Assembly: GCA_008360975.2 (NCBI GenBank)
Contig: VLJF02000033.1
Location: 1,612,001 to 1,676,000 of the forward strand
Length of the DNA stretch: 64,000 nucleotides
Source of the DNA: Lichenostomus cassidix
Taxonomy: Eukaryota; Chordata; Aves; Passeriformes; Meliphagidae
Direction of reading: 5' to 3'
Shown here: one piece after another, positions 49,354-62,564 of the stretch
How positions within the stretch are numbered: position 1 is the stretch's first letter
Layout of the letters: each line of letters opens with the position of its first letter
Made by a program: the position numbers and the translations under genes
Notes under the pieces: generated by a model
Database searches by the model: none
The model's input: the letters and a program-made list of their open reading frames with translations, nothing else
What the model was told of the DNA's origin: nothing

Positions 49354-50326
49354 TTACAGCTCAGTTTGGGCTCTGCTGCACAGACAGTGCAGGTGATCTG
49401 AGCAGGTTGTACTCCTAAACTTTCCCTCTCGCAGGAACACACACTCTCCATTGCCAAGGATCTTTAACCCGTAAGGAGGAGCAGAGAAAGAGGTTATGCT
49501 TTGTCCTCCCCAGCAGGAGAAACAGTGCTGCTCACAAGGGACAGTCCCGGCAGCCCTGTGCCCCCCAGGCCATGCCTGTGCCCCCAAGGCTCTGCCTGTG
49601 CCCCCCAGGACTCACGAGGAGCTGAAGCTGCTGCCATCCACCCACTGCAGCCGCTGGCCCTGTCTGTGCAGCCCGAGCCAGTAATCAACATTCCTGCTGA
49701 GGCGGAACAGGAACTCCTGGCAAGGAGAGAGGAGCAAACAATGGACTCCTAGCCCAGGAGCACCCCAGGGTCCCCTTGGCCTTCCCAAACCCCCCAAACC
49801 CCTCACTCACCATTTCCTTGTCAGTGAGCACAGCCAGGGAAGCCTCGAGCTTGGAGCACCGAGCCTTAGCCTGATCCCAGGAGAGACGATGCCTCGAGAG
49901 GAAGTAGCAGATCCCGTTGTACCCAACCCAGCCATGGGGACAGGCCAGCAGCACCCGAGCTGCAGGGTTAACTGGAGTAACTGGAGTCTCTCTGTGTATT
50001 CTCCCTGCAGAGGGAAATGGAGAAGAATGTCTGAGGATTCTCCCCTCAGGCAGCAGTGAGCCAGCAGTGCCCCGAGGGGTTGGGCTGAGGCTGCTGCTCC
50101 TCCCTTACCTGACACAGCAGCCAAGGACACCCCCAGAGCCACAACCAGGGCTAGGAGCACAACCAGCACCACCATAAACTTGAGGTGGGATCTGATCCTC
50201 TGGCCTGGAGCTGGAAAGAGCAGTTCGTCGTGAGGATGGAGCTGTCCTGAGCAGGCTCAGCCCTCACATCTCCCACCCGACGCCCAGGGAACAGAGGAGG
50301 GACCCTCAGCCTGTGTGCCACTCACT
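49354..50326 (-). pseudogene. C-type lectin-like receptor, acceptor-site mutant (lectin 3)
   Basis: Minus-strand exons 50210-50109 (membrane helix), 50004-49811 and 49716-49616 (CTLD) are intact and nearly identical to lectin 2. The last exon (about 49468-49354: GECVFLREGKF, TTCSDHLHCLCSR, stop) is much more diverged, and its acceptor CTGCAG has become TTACGG. A nearby AAAG could be used but would shift the frame. It may use a different last exon or be a pseudogene. The start of the diverged zone coincides with the different 3' flank of this copy, so it was probably joined from another lectin lineage. Confidence 0.68.
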
Positions 50327-50364
50327 GAGCTGGCAGCAGGAGAGACAAGGGAATGGGGACAGAC

Positions 50365-50439
50365 CCAGGGACAAGGGACACAGACAGGGACAGGGGACAC
50401 AGACAGGGACAGGTGACACAGACAGGGACAGGGGACAGA
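50365..50439. repeat. 19-bp minisatellite in lectin 3 first-exon region
   Basis: About four units of GACACAGACAGGGACAGGG. Confidence 0.8.
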
Positions 50440-50654
50440 TACGGCTGAACTGCCCAGGCACAGGCATGTCAGTCCCAGCAGAGCACCACGTCTCTTCCAG
50501 AGCCCTGGACACAGCCACACCCTGCCAGCCCTGTGCTCCTGGACTGACACTGTCCCCTTCTTAGAGGCCACCCGTGAGGGTTCTTTCGAGTTCATTCCTG
50601 GTTGCTGAAGTGCTGCGGACTTCCAGCAGATCCTTCACACTCCAGTCACACGGG

Positions 50655-50740
50655 GTCGTGTGTCCCCCCAGCCCTGCTGTCACTCTGACCCCGCCCGGCT
50701 GCTCCCAGTGCTCCCAGTAAAGCTTCCCAGTTGGCTCCGG
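50655..50740 (+). pseudogene. Relic of class II beta 3'UTR beside lectin 3
   Basis: Class II beta 3'UTR sequence through the AGTAAAG hexamer and TTCCCAGTTGGCTCCGG, without exons, fused to the lectin 5' flank. The AGTAAA form matches the complete gene rather than copy 3. Confidence 0.75.
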
Positions 50741-51004
50741 TCGCGTTTCTTGGGGGGCACTGGGGAGGGACTTGGGGGGACCCCGCGGTGGGGCTGTGAT
50801 TGGGGGGCAGACCTGACCCCGGGATGGATCGGGAATGGGGACCCCCGTGTGTCCCCAAGTGTCACCCCGCTCTGGGGGCCTTGGGAGGCAGCTGAACCCC
50901 GACACGGCACACAGCGAACCCCAAAAAAGGCGCTGAGACCCCCTGAGCCCCCCAGAACCTCCAAACCCCATAGAAAAACAGCCCCGAAAAATAGCCCCGC
51001 GAAA

Positions 51005-51546
51005 ATGAGCCAATGGGAGAAGGCGCTGAGCGATTCTGATCCAATCCGAGCTCGCGGCGCTGATGACTCTCCAGTTCCCAGGCAGACCCGCAGCGCCCAG
51101 CGCTCCCCACCCCAACCCCACCTGCGCCCCCCCCTCGCCCCCAGCGCTTCCCGCCAGCCCAATTTGGGGAGGGGGCGCCTGGGGGGCGCCCAGGCCTGGC
51201 CCGGAGCCCAGCGCTGCCCCAGCCCGACCTGCCCCGGCTCCATCCCGGCTCCTCCCGCGGCATGCGACGGCGTGGGGAAAAGGGGGGGAAAGGGTGGGCG
51301 CTGGGCTTGGGGGGAGGAGGAGAAGAGATGGAGGAGGAGGAGGAGGGATGAGGAAGGAGCGAGAGAAAGGCCGGAGATCCGAGCGGGAGGAGGAGGCGGG
51401 AGGAGGAAGGAGGAGAGAGGAAGAGGAGGGGCCGGAACAGGAACAGCAGAAAGAGGTTGGAGAGAGGAAGAGGAGGAGCAGCAGAAGCCGCGCGCAGCTC
51501 TTTGTCTGTCGCGGCCCCGGGAGCATCGGCGCCCCGCACGCCGCAG
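51005..51546 (+). promoter_or_regulatory. ZNF7 promoter and first exon
   Basis: Complete version; donor CAG|GTGAGG at 51546/51547. The GAGGA tract carries a private insertion-like change (GGGGCCGGAACAGGAACAGC). Confidence 0.6.
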
Positions 51547-52236
51547 GTGAGGGGGAGGAGGAAGTCGCCCCAAATGTCTCGGGGGTCCCCGAGCGGCGTT
51601 TTTTCTGGGCGGGTGTTTGGAGCTCGCAGCTTGCGGGATTGAGCCCCAAATCTCGTTCAGGGTCGCTGGGAGGGTTTGATTGTGCGGGGGAACGTTTGGA
51701 TGTGGCGGAAGGGCAAAGCTGAGGCGGCAGTGGGGCTTTGGGGGATATTTTGGGGGCTGCAGGTGGGCACGGCCCGGTGTCGGGGTGGGAGGGGGACATG
51801 GGGCATGGGGTCCGGCCGGGAGAGCGGTGGAGGGGAAGGGCGGGAGCCCCGGAGTGGGGTGAGCGGAGAGGGGCGATGGCGGAGCTGGGGGAGCCCCGGC
51901 AGGCTGGAGAGGGGGGAGCGTGGCTAAGGGGGAAGCCTGGGATCCCTGGAAGCGCGGAGCAGAGAATGAGGGGAGAAGGGACCCCTGGGACCCCCAAAGC
52001 CCCCGGATCATCCCTAAGCGGGACCCTGGAAAATAGGGAAGCCCGGGAGCCACGGGAGCCCCATGAGTGCAGGGAAGGGAGAGCCTGAGGAGGCCAAAGT
52101 GCAAAGAGCAGAGAGGGGGAAATCCTGTTAGGGTTTGAGGTGAATGGTGGTGGTTTGGGGTTTTTATGGACACAAACCCCTGGGAGAGTTGCAGAGCTGG
52201 AGCTGGGCAGGAGGAACCCCCAGGGCAAGGCGCTGA

Positions 52237-53031
<795 letters not shown>

Positions 53032-53353
53032 AAGCCCCACTAGTGTCCCGAGTGTGGGAAAAGCTTCATTGCTGCTCCAACTCCATCCCCAGTGGGAAGA
53101 TCTGCAGTGGATGATCCCCAGTGACCCCAGCTGTGCAGAGCCCTGGTGATCCGTGCTGCTGCTGATCCGTGTGGCAAAGACACCTGGCTGGTGGCTCCAC
53201 ACCCTCCTGGCTCCCCGTGGGCACCTGGATGAAGGCAGGGCCAGGAATGTCCATGGGAGTTCCTGGGGACATCAGAAATTCCCTGGGGAGAGTGGATTTG
53301 TTGACTTTCCACCCCAGAAAATCTCACCTTTTGTGTTCAGTTATATCATCTCT

Positions 53354-53420
53354 TGGCATGAGGCAACACTGGATGGCCTTGGAGGTCTTTTGCAATATCA
53401 GTGATTCCATGATTGTGATT
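53354..53420 (+). mobile_element. CR1 LINE 3' end
   Basis: Same CR1 fragment as at 11952, in the ZNF7 3' flank. Confidence 0.75.
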
Positions 53421-53761
53421 TTCTCTCACCCAAGGGCATCTTTCACAGCTAAATGGTTCTGAATTGGGGCAAAGAGCAGGATTTTGGGGTGGAAACGTCC
53501 AAAAATGTTCTTCCCTTCCACCCAACCACATGGATCCTCAGTGGGCACAGACATGTAAATCCTTTTCTTTCGGGTTTGGTCTTGTTTTCATTTCAATCCT
53601 TCAAAACACCTGAATTTGGGGTAAAAATGAAGATATTGAGGTGAGACATGGGTGGGACATTGGGGTCACAGCTGTTACGATCCAAACATTGAGGTTCTTT
53701 GGAAATACCTCTGCCCGAATTAAGGTGCAAACGAGACCACATGCCAGTCAGTAGTGTAGGT

Positions 53762-54157
53762 TTTATTTGATAGTAAATATGAGAGAAAGTGGGAAGAAAG
53801 GAGAAGAGAAGTAGGAAAAGAGGTGAGGGGGACAGAAAGGGGGAGAAAGAAAACATCACCATCCATGGATCCCAACGATGTCACATTGATCTTCTCCAGC
53901 TGCTCTTCTCAGTGGTGGTTTTCCCCCCAAAAAGCACAGAGTGCCAAGGGTTAATATACACTCAGGCCAGGTGACAATGTCCAGCATGTCCCCCCGGGGC
54001 AGGGGACAGTCTCTAGCAGCAGACTCTGCTTGCATCACCTGCACTGCTGTGGTGCAAGGCCTGGCATTTGGGGGTCTGTGATGGATTGTGACTCCCCTCA
54101 GCTCCTCTCACGTCAAAGTCCCGATTTGATGTCGAACTGCTCCAGCAGCGTGCGGTG
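53762..54157 (-). other. Terminal exon of unidentified minus-strand gene, copy C
   Basis: HRTLLEQFDIKSGL and TGA (54113-54115), AATAAA at 53762-53767; leader exon copy 3 lies upstream at 56786-56861. Confidence 0.4.
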
Positions 54158-54161
54158 GAGA

Positions 54162-54575
54162 TTTTTGGGGGTTCTGTGCCGTTTTGGGGGATTTTTGTGT
54201 CCTTCTTGGGGTTTCTGGGTCATTTTTGGGGGGGTTCTGGGTCACCTTTTGGGGTTTCTGTCTCACTTTTGGGCGTTTGTCATGTCACTTTTGGGGTTTT
54301 TTTTATCATTTTGGGGGTTTCTGTGTCATTTTTAGGGTCTCAAGTGTCACTTTTGGGGATTTCTGTGTCACTTTTGGGGATTTCTCTTCCATTTTTGGGG
54401 TTTTCTCTGCCATTTTGGGGTCTCACTGTCCCATTGGAGGTTTCCCATCGTCACTTTTTGAGTCTCCATGTCACTTTTTGGGGTTTCTGTGTCACTTTTT
54501 GGGGTTTTTTTTCCTGCAATTTTTGGGGTTTCAGTGTCGTTTTTTGGGGTTTCTGTGTCACTTTTTGGTGGGGTT
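54162..54575. repeat. 20-21-bp minisatellite, copy C
   Basis: About 20 units of GTTTCTGTGTCATTTTTGGGG type. On the minus strand the frame stays open over 90 codons and reads TETPKSD heptads. Confidence 0.85.
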
Positions 54576-54839
54576 GGGGGTTCCACAGCTGGGCAGTTTG
54601 TGTAAACCTGGCTTCTGCTGATGCCTGATGGGTTTTTGTCCTTTTTCATTGTAATTTTATACTCTTTTTATATCCTTTTTACCCTTTCCCATTCCTGTAC
54701 CTTTTACTCTCTGTATCTCAGCCCCACATGTTTATAACCCTGGTGCTCCAGCCTCGTTCAGAATTCTTTGGAGAAGACGAAACAATCTCCACAATTTCAA
54801 GAGCATGAGGCACCAGCCTTGAAAGAGCTTTATCACTGG

Positions 54840-55120
54840 GACATGTTTCTGTAAACTAATTTGTAACTTTTTTTTTGGGGGGGAGGTAATTTGAATAAGG
54901 GGGCAATTACTTCATTTGTTAGGTTTCTCATTGGGGAATTTTAGATAGGGATGTTAATCAATGAAGTCCATAAATTGCAAACCCGTGATATTGTCGCTCT
55001 CTTTCCGTCGTGGTGCGCCTGGGATCCTATTAAACCAAGGGAATACCCTTTTCCTACACTGCGGGGTCTGTGCTCAATCTTTCCCAGCATTTTAGGCATC
55101 ACAGTGAGCTGTGCTCTGCC
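54840..55120 (+). mobile_element. LTR-like segment, copy C
   Basis: Same sequence as at 13480 and 38310. Confidence 0.3.
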
Positions 55121-55385
55121 CCCACCCCAAACTCAGCCAGGGATGATTCTCAGAGCAGCTGGTGGCTTTGGATTTGTGTGTGCATTCCTTTCCCTCAGCC
55201 TGAGATGAGTGAACAATAGGTTTCCCTTTATGGGATCTCAGCAGTTTGACTCTCAGTCCAAAGTCCCAGTCAGGTATCTTCAGGGAGGATTTTTGATTGT
55301 AGCTTCTTTGTACACTTTTTGTTATAATGAGCAAAACTTTGTATCGATGTTTGAGGCGTGAAATATTTCAGTGTCTGATAACAGC

Positions 55386-55470
55386 CATGGTGGGACATTG
55401 GGGACACAGCCAGGGTGGGACATTGGGGACACAGCCATGGTGGGACATTGGGGACACAGCCAGGGAGGGG
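55386..55470. repeat. 25-bp minisatellite, copy C
   Basis: Three to four units. Confidence 0.8.
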
Positions 55471-55599
55471 AAAGGCAGGCAGAGCTTTCCCCGTCCAAAA
55501 CTGCACCCCAAAAATTCCCAAATTCAGGGATTTCTCCCAGAAAAAAGCTGCCAGGAGCTGCCTGAATGGAGGGAAAGGGGCGATGGGACATTTAAAAGA

Positions 55600-56120
55600 G
55601 TTGAATTGGGTTTGACACCCCTGGAATTGGGTTTGGTCCTCCTGGAACTGGATTGGATTGACAGGGAATCGGGTTGGATTTACCTGGAATTTGGTTTGAT
55701 CCACCTGGAACTGGATTTGGTTTACCTGGAATGAGGTTGAATCGATCTGGAATTGGGTTTGGTCCACCTGGAATTTGTTTTGACTCACCTGGAGCTGGGT
55801 TGGATCAATCTGGAATTCAGTTTGATTTACCTGGAATTGGGTGGGATTTATGTGGAATTCGGTTTTATCCACCTGAAAAAGAGTTGTATTTTCCTGGGAT
55901 TTGGTTGACTCGACCTAGAATTGGGTTAGATCCACCTGGAATTGGGTTTGACCCACCTGGAGTTGGATTTGATCCACCTGGAATTGGGTTTTATCTACCT
56001 GGAATTGGATTGAATGCCCCTGGAATTGGCTTTAATCTACCTGTAATTGGGTTGCACCAACCTTGAGCTGGATTTGACTCACCTGAAATTGGGTTGAATC
56101 CACCTGGAATTGGGTTTGAA
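55600..56120. repeat. 21-bp minisatellite, copy 5
   Basis: About 25 units of the CCTGGAATTGGGTTGGATT family. Confidence 0.85.
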
Positions 56121-56299
56121 TGGTGTTGGTGCTGCAGTAGAGGCTGGAATTGCCCCAGGATCCTCCTGGAATCGAGTCAGACACACCTGGAATTGGGCTG
56201 AATTCCCCTGGAAATGGAGTTTTGGTTATATTCTGTCTGGATGATGGTGTGGGGCAATGGGAATGGGGAATTGTGGGGGGCGAGAGCATAAAAATCCCA

Positions 56300-56610
56300 A
56301 AAAAATGGGGATTTCCACCCAAAATCCTGGGAACAGGAGGGTTGGGCAATGCCAGAGCCCCAAAATCCTGGGAAAAAGAGGAATTTGAGCACCTTGAGCC
56401 TCTCCAAATCCTGGGAAAAGAGGAAGTGGGAACTCCCAGTCTCTCAAATCTTCAGTACCAGGGGGGTTTGCAATTCCCAGAGTCCCAAAATTCCAGGAAT
56501 GGATGATTTGGGAAATTCTAGAGCCCCAAAACCCTGAGAACAGGGGGGTTTGGGAGATCCCAGAGCCCCAAAACCGTGGGAAAAGAGGAGTTTGTCCACT
56601 GCTGACCCTG
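56300..56610. repeat. About 43-bp minisatellite, copy 3
   Basis: Six or so units with CCCCAAAATCCTGGGA cores, intermediate in length between copies 1 and 2. Confidence 0.65.
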
Positions 56611-56785
56611 AAAATTGCAGAAAAGGGGGTAAAACCCTGAAAAAACAGGAAGATGGGCCAACGCCCTTCCCAAAAATATCCCCAAAAAGGGGGATGGACC
56701 TTCTGAATCTCCCGATCCCCTTTTGCCATGGATCCAGGACACCCCAAATCCCAACGCCGCGGCTCCAGGACCCCCCAGAGCCCAC

Positions 56786-56861
56786 CTTGGAGCCCCCAAA
56801 GGCCAGGCAGGGTCAGCGCCAGCAGCAGCAGCAGGCAGGGGCAGCTCCGTGCTCCATCCAT
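56786..56861 (-). pseudogene. Orphan leader-peptide exon, copy 3
   Basis: Same 25-residue leader as at 40183, with donor CCAAG|GTGGGC. As in copy 1, the X-Y promoter that should lie upstream is deleted, so expression is doubtful. Confidence 0.5.
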
Positions 56862-56919
56862 GGCGCCTCGGGATGTGGCGACACTGGGAAGGGTCAGTGG
56901 TGGTCACCATAGTCCATCC

Positions 56920-57460
56920 TAGTGCCACCATGGTCACTCCCAGTCCCTCTTATCCCATTCCCAATGTATTCCCAGACATCCACCCTCTCTCCCAGTCCCT
57001 CCCAGTGCTAGCACAGTCACTCCCAGTCCCTCTAAAGCCAATCCCAGTTCATTCCCAGTCCACTCCCAGACCTCCATCCTCTCTCCCAGCGCCGTCCCAG
57101 TACGCCCTAATCCAATCCCCTCTATCCAAGTCCTTCCCCAGTCCCACTAATCGCAATTTCTGTACATTTCCAGTCCCTCCCACTGCATTGCCAGTCACTC
57201 CCAGTGCCTCCAACGTCCCTCCCAGTTTGTCTAATGCCAATCCCAGTCCATTCCCAGTGCACTCCCAGATTTCCATACTCCATTTCAGTGCCCTCACAGT
57301 GCCCCCAATTCACACCCCTCTCTCCCAGTGCCCCCCCATTCCCTCCCCCTTCATTCCCAGTCCCATGAACTCCATTCCCAGTCCCTCCCAGTACCACCCC
57401 ACCCCTCCCAGCTCTCTCCCAGCGCCCCCCCAGCTGATCCCAGTGTCTCCCCTCTCTCTC
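56920..57460 (+). repeat. Class II beta intron-2 minisatellite, copy 3
   Basis: CCCAGTCCCTCCCAGTGCC-type units up to the exon 3 acceptor. Confidence 0.8.
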
Positions 57461-57464
57461 CCAG

Positions 57465-58564
57465 TGCCCCCCAGCGTGTCCATCTCGCTGGTGCCCTCGA
57501 GCTCCCAGCCCGAGCCCGGCCGCCTGCTGTGCTCCGTGATGGATTTCTACCCTGCGCAGGTGCAGGTGAGGTGGTTCCAGGGCCAGCAGGAGCTCTCGGA
57601 GCAAGTGATGACCACCGACCTGCTCCCCAACGGGGACTGGACCTACCAGCTGCTGGTGCTGCTGGAAACGCCCCCCCGGCACGGGGTCACCTACACCTGC
57701 CAGGTGGAGCACGTCAGCCTGGAGCAGCCCCTGAGGCGGCACTGGGGTACGGCCAGAGCCCACAGTGCCGGGGGGAGCGGGGGAGGCACTGGGGGGCTGG
57801 CAGGGGGATTGGGCTGTGCTGGGGGGAACTGGGAGGGAGGTGGAGAGAGGCTGGTTTATACTGGGAGAGGGGCTTGGGGGTGTGGGAGGGCTGGGAAGGG
57901 GTTGGAAGGATGTTGGGGAGGGTGGGATGAGGTTCTGGGGGTGCTGGTGGGCACTGGGAGGGGGTTTGGGGGTGCTGGGGGGAACTGGAGGGAGTTGGAG
58001 TGAGGCTGGAGGGGCTGGAAGGAGATTGGGGATGGAAAAGCAAAGGTTGGAATGAGGTTGGTTGTGCTGGGAAGAGACTGGGAGGGACCTTGGTGAGTTC
58101 TGGTGGGCCTGGGAAGGGACTGGGAGAGGGTTTGGGGGTCCTGGGGAGGTGGGGGGCAACTGGGAGGGGTTGTGGGGTGCTGAGAGGGACGGGAGGGGCT
58201 TTGGTGTGTCCTGGGGAGGCTGGGAATGGATCGGGAGGAGGTTTCAGGGGCTCCTGGGTGGGCTGGGGGCGACTGGGAGGGTGCTTGGAGGGGCTTGGGG
58301 TGTCGCTGAGAGGTTTTTGGGGGTCCTGAGCCCTGCTGACCCCCCAGAGATGCCGCCGGACGCTGCCCGCAGCAAGATGCTGACGGGGATCGGGGGCTTC
58401 GTGTTGGGCTTCGTCTTCCTGGCGCTGGGGCTCGGCTTCTACCTGCGCAAGAAGGTGAGGGGGGGTCCCGGGGGTCGTGTCCCCCCTGCCCCGGAGCGGC
58501 TGTGCTCCCCCCGGGGCCCCCCAGCCCGGTGTTACCCCCTTTTCTCTGCCCACAGAGCTCCTGA
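57465..58564 (+). pseudogene. MHC class II beta, exons 3-5 only (copy 3)
   Basis: Exon 3 57465-57746 (beta-2 domain, both cysteines), exon 4 58348-58454 (membrane helix, FYLRKK), exon 5 58556-58564 (SS, stop). Splice sites are intact and the coding sequence is practically identical to the complete gene. Exons 1 and 2 and the promoter are missing, with the same junction as in copy 1. The poly(A) signal is a perfect AATAAA (58707-58712), better than in the complete gene. Confidence 0.88.
57760..58340 (+). repeat. Class II beta intron-3 G-rich repeat, copy 3
   Basis: Same degenerate G-rich units as at 42580. Confidence 0.6.
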
Positions 58565-58706
58565 GCCGCCGCCGGCCGCAGCCCCTCCCCGTGGCCTCGG
58601 GCCCGGCCGGGACCCCCCGCTCTGTCCCCGCGCTGATTATGGGGGGTCGTGTGTCCCCCCAGCCCTGCTGTCACTCTGACCCCGCCCAACTCCTCCCAGT
58701 GCTCCC

Positions 58707-58712
58707 AATAAA
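58707..58712 (+). terminator. Class II beta poly(A) signal, copy 3
   Basis: Consensus AATAAA followed by GCTTCCCAGTTGGCTCC, about 140 bp after the stop. Confidence 0.6.
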
Positions 58713-58995
58713 GCTTCCCAGTTGGCTCCGGTCGCGTTTCTTGGGGAGCACTGGGGAGGGACTTGGGGGGACCCCGCGGTGGGGCTGTGATTGGGGGGCA
58801 GACCTGACCCCGGGATGGATCGGGAATGGGGACCCCCGTGTGTCCCCAAGTGTCACCCCGCTCTGGGGGCCTTGGGAGGCAGCTGAACCCCGACACGGCA
58901 CAAAGCCAACCCCAAAAAAGGCGTTGAGACCCCCTGAGCCCCCCAGAACCTCCAAACCCCATAGAAAAACAGCCCCGAAAAATAGCCCCGCGAAA

Positions 58996-59518
58996 ATGAG
59001 CCAATGGGAGAAGGCGCTGAGCGATTCTGATCCAATCCGAGCTCGCGGCGCTGATGACTCTCCAGTTCCCAGGCAGACCCGCAGCGCCCAGCGCTCCCAA
59101 CCCCAACCCCACCTGCGCCCCCCCCTCGCCCCCAGCGCTTCCCGCCAGCCCAATTTGGGGAGGGGGCGCGTGGGGGGCGCCCAGGCCTGGCCCGGAGCCC
59201 AGCGCTGCCCCAGCCCGACCTGCCCCGGCCCCATCCCGGCTCCTCCCGCGGCATGCGACGGCGTGGGGAAAAGGGGGGGAAAGGGTGGGCGCTGGGCTTG
59301 GGGGGAGGAGGAGAAGGGATGGAGGAGGAGGAGGAGGGATGAGGAAGGAGCGGCAGAAAGGCCGGAGATCCGAGCAGGAGGAGGCGGAAGGAGGAGGAGG
59401 CGGGAGGAAGAGGAGGAACAGGAAGAGGTTGGAGAGAGGAAGAGGAGGAGCAGCAGAAGTCGCGCGCAGCTCTTTGTCTGCCGCGGCCCCGGGAGCATCG
59501 GCGCCCCGTACGCCGCAG
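58996..59518 (+). promoter_or_regulatory. ZNF8 promoter and first exon
   Basis: GAGCCAATGGG at the start, GC core, GAGGA tract, donor CAG|GTGAGG (59518/59519). In the following intron a 13-bp GGGGGATATTTTG unit is duplicated (about 59715-59740), a private change. Confidence 0.6.
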
Positions 59519-60222
59519 GTGAGGGGGAGGAGGAAGTCGCCCCAAATGTCTCGGGGGTCCCCGAGCGGCGTTTTTTCTGGGCAGGTGTTTGCAGCTCGCA
59601 GCTTGCGGGATTGAGCCCCAAATCTCGTTCAGGGTCGCTGGGAGGGTTTGATTGTGCGGGGGGAACGTTTGGATGTGGCGGAAGGGCAAAGCTGAGGCGG
59701 CAATGGGGCTTTGGGGGATATTTTGGGGGATATTTTGGGGGCTGCAGGTGGGCACGGCCCGGTGTCGGGGTGGGAGGGGGACATGGGGCATGGGGTCCGG
59801 CCGGGAGAGCGGTGGAGGGGAAGGGCGGGAGCCCCGGAGTGGGGTGAGCGGAGAGGGGCGATGGCGGAGCTGGGGGAGCCCCGGCAGGCTGGAGAAGGGG
59901 GAGCGTGGCTAAGGGGGAAGCCTGGGATCCCTGGAAGCGCGGAGCAGAGAATGAGGGGAGAAGGGACCCCTGGGACCCCCAAAGCCCCCGGATCATCCCT
60001 AAGCGGGACCCTGGAAAATAGGGAAGCCCGGGAGGCACGGGAGCCCCATGAGTGCAGGGAAGGGAGAGCCTGAGGAGGCCAAAGTGCAAAGAGCAGAGAG
60101 GGGGAAATGGTGGGAAGGTTTTGAGGTGAATGGTGGTGGTTTGGGGTTTTTATGGACACAAACCCCTGGGAGAGTTGCAGAGCTGGAGCTGGGCAGGAGG
60201 AACCCCCAGGGCAAGGCGCTGA

Positions 60223-60594
<372 letters not shown>

Positions 60595-60602
60595 AGGAAG
60601 GC

Positions 60603-61247
60603 CTTCTGAGTTAGGGTAAAATAGAAATTATTAATTTAAAAGAGCTGGAAGTTCGATAATAATAACTTTTGAACTGATTTAGAAGGCCAGAGATTGGATA
60701 ATGATTTACTAAGATTTGCCTGCTGGAGGCAATTTGTGATTCGCTTAATGATTTTGTGCCTGCCTAGTATGGGGGAGGATAGAGAGAAGAGAGCCAAATA
60801 ATTGAGAAAAACCACTGAGTGTAACTGAGCATCCCACCCTTGGACCCTGACCCGGTACAGGTGGGTTCTCAGGCTTGGACTTGGACCAAGAACCAAGGGA
60901 GCATGTGCAAGGGAGCAAGGTGAAGAGTTCATTGTGAGGAAGACTATTGATTACCTCATCATTAACCATTTGGGACCCTTGCCCACAATTAATCTGAGAC
61001 ACTGCGCTTGCGCGAGCATATTTAGATGAACTTTGAACTCATTATAATATGAATCGGGGATAGGTAATTAATATGTATAGGGGCTTTGTCTAACTTTATG
61101 CATAAGTAACCTGTAACCTGATGTAAACCTCCTGAAGTGCTGCTGAGGGTGTGCATGCCTTTGGGGGGGCTACCCCCATGCACCCCAGCTGGAATAAACA
61201 CATACCTACTTCATAACTATCTGAGTTGTGGAGTCAATTCCATGATT
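60603..61247 (+). mobile_element. Solo-LTR-like element behind ZNF8
   Basis: AT-richer than its surroundings; contains a poly(A) signal AATAAA (61193-61198, CCAGCTGGAATAAACACATA) and a possible U5 (AACTATCTGAGTTGTGGAGT) ending near GATTCA. This arrangement fits an avian LTR. It replaces the normal ZNF 3' flank. Confidence 0.55.
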
Positions 61248-61418
61248 CAATACAGACTGCTGCTCGGCCAAGCTCCTGCTCCATTCCTGAACTTCCACAA
61301 GCAGAACAAACACTTCCCAGAGCCAGGAATACCGAATGTCACACAAACTAGGGGTGCATGTTAAGGGACACAGGCAGTGGGCGGATCGGGAAGTCTGTAC
61401 CTTCCAAGTACCTCAGAC
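61246..61418 (+). repeat. Segment shared with 1148-1325
   Basis: ATACAGACTGCTGCTC to GTACCTCAG, the same as at the left end of the window, here right behind the LTR. Confidence 0.55.
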
Positions 61419-61559
61419 AGTGTGTTGGAAAATATACCAGTTTAAATATTTCCTATAAATTTTGTCAAGGGCTTTGTTTGTTTGGTTTCTTACCCAGGGA
61501 AAAGGAATTTTAAGATTTTTTTCCAGGACATTTTTCTGCCAGGTGAGGTCAAGTATGAT

Positions 61560-62310
61560 TAGCCAAAACAATAAAATCTTTATGGGTAATTTCAAAACTC
61601 CAGATCATAATCAATAATTCCTGATCCATGCCCTGATCATGCCAAGGCAAGTCTGCAACTCCCTCACAGTTTGTCTCCTGCTCAGTTGAATTTAACCTAG
61701 GGAATTTCAAAATCCAGAACTTTAACATGAGAGAAATTCAAACCTTTTTCCAGTAAATTTCCTCCTAATAATGGTTCTGGAGAGCTGGGCAGGTGCAAAA
61801 ATCCATTAATTTGCCATCATTTCCCCAGTTTGAATTCAATTAGATGGAAAAGGCACTCATTTCACTGACAGTTGTGACAAAATCACCACTTCATTCCCCT
61901 TGCAGGGTGTTTAATTTGGAATAAACAGCTCCTGTGCCTACCAAAAATCCCAATTTTCCATTTCCCAGGGGCAAAAACTTCTGGTTCTCTTCCCAATTTC
62001 TCTGCTCTTGCCAGGAGAAAGAGCTGGGAGGAGTCCTGGGTTTCACCTGAGGATCCCAAAGTCCATCCTTCCACAAAATGCACTTGGATTCGTTCCCAAT
62101 CTTCCTAATGAAGGTTGAACAACTGAATCCCAAAGCAATCCTCCCCCTCCCTGGTAGCTGATTTCATCTTTAATTGCTATCACTGTGAATTTTGTCATCT
62201 CCTGAATATTTGAGGTTTCTTTGGGGTCAGATTTACCACTCATGAAATGTCAGGAGTTTCACTCTCAAAAGCAGCAGTGCTCTGGAATCGCTGCTGTTTC
62301 ACTCTAACAT
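61560..62310 (-). repeat. Inverted copy of 29186-29950
   Basis: Reads as the reverse complement of the stretch behind the CpG module copy 2, with small differences. Contains no gene. It forms part of the large inverted block that continues to the window end. Confidence 0.75.
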
Positions 62311-62472
62311 TATGACAGGCCAGCGGCAACACGGCACCACAGCCAGGGAGGGAGGGAGGGAGGGAGGGAGACGGGAGAAGGAAGCCGCCACAGCCCCCCT
62401 GCCGCCCCCTGCATCCCCTCCATCCGCCCGCAGCGAGCCCCGAGCCCCGGCACAAGGCAGCGCGGCTCCCAC

Positions 62473-62564
62473 CTGCGCTGGGACAGCCTCTCCGAGCTCC
62501 GCCGCCGCCTCCCCGGGCTCCGCCCGCTGCCGCCGCTCCCGGGCCGCACACACGCTCCCACCAT
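62473..62564 (-). other. Candidate first exon in CpG-rich module, copy 4 (inverted)
   Basis: Minus-strand ATG 62564, same 30 codons and donor as at 4552. The module spans about 62310-63020 and follows the inverted ZNF9, as it does behind ZNF1, 4 and 6. Confidence 0.35.

Noticed and set aside
58477..59847. A 456-codon plus-strand open frame over class II beta exon 5 and the ZNF8 promoter
   Set aside because: Starts inside an intron, crosses a poly(A) signal and is not kept in the same frame in sister copies.
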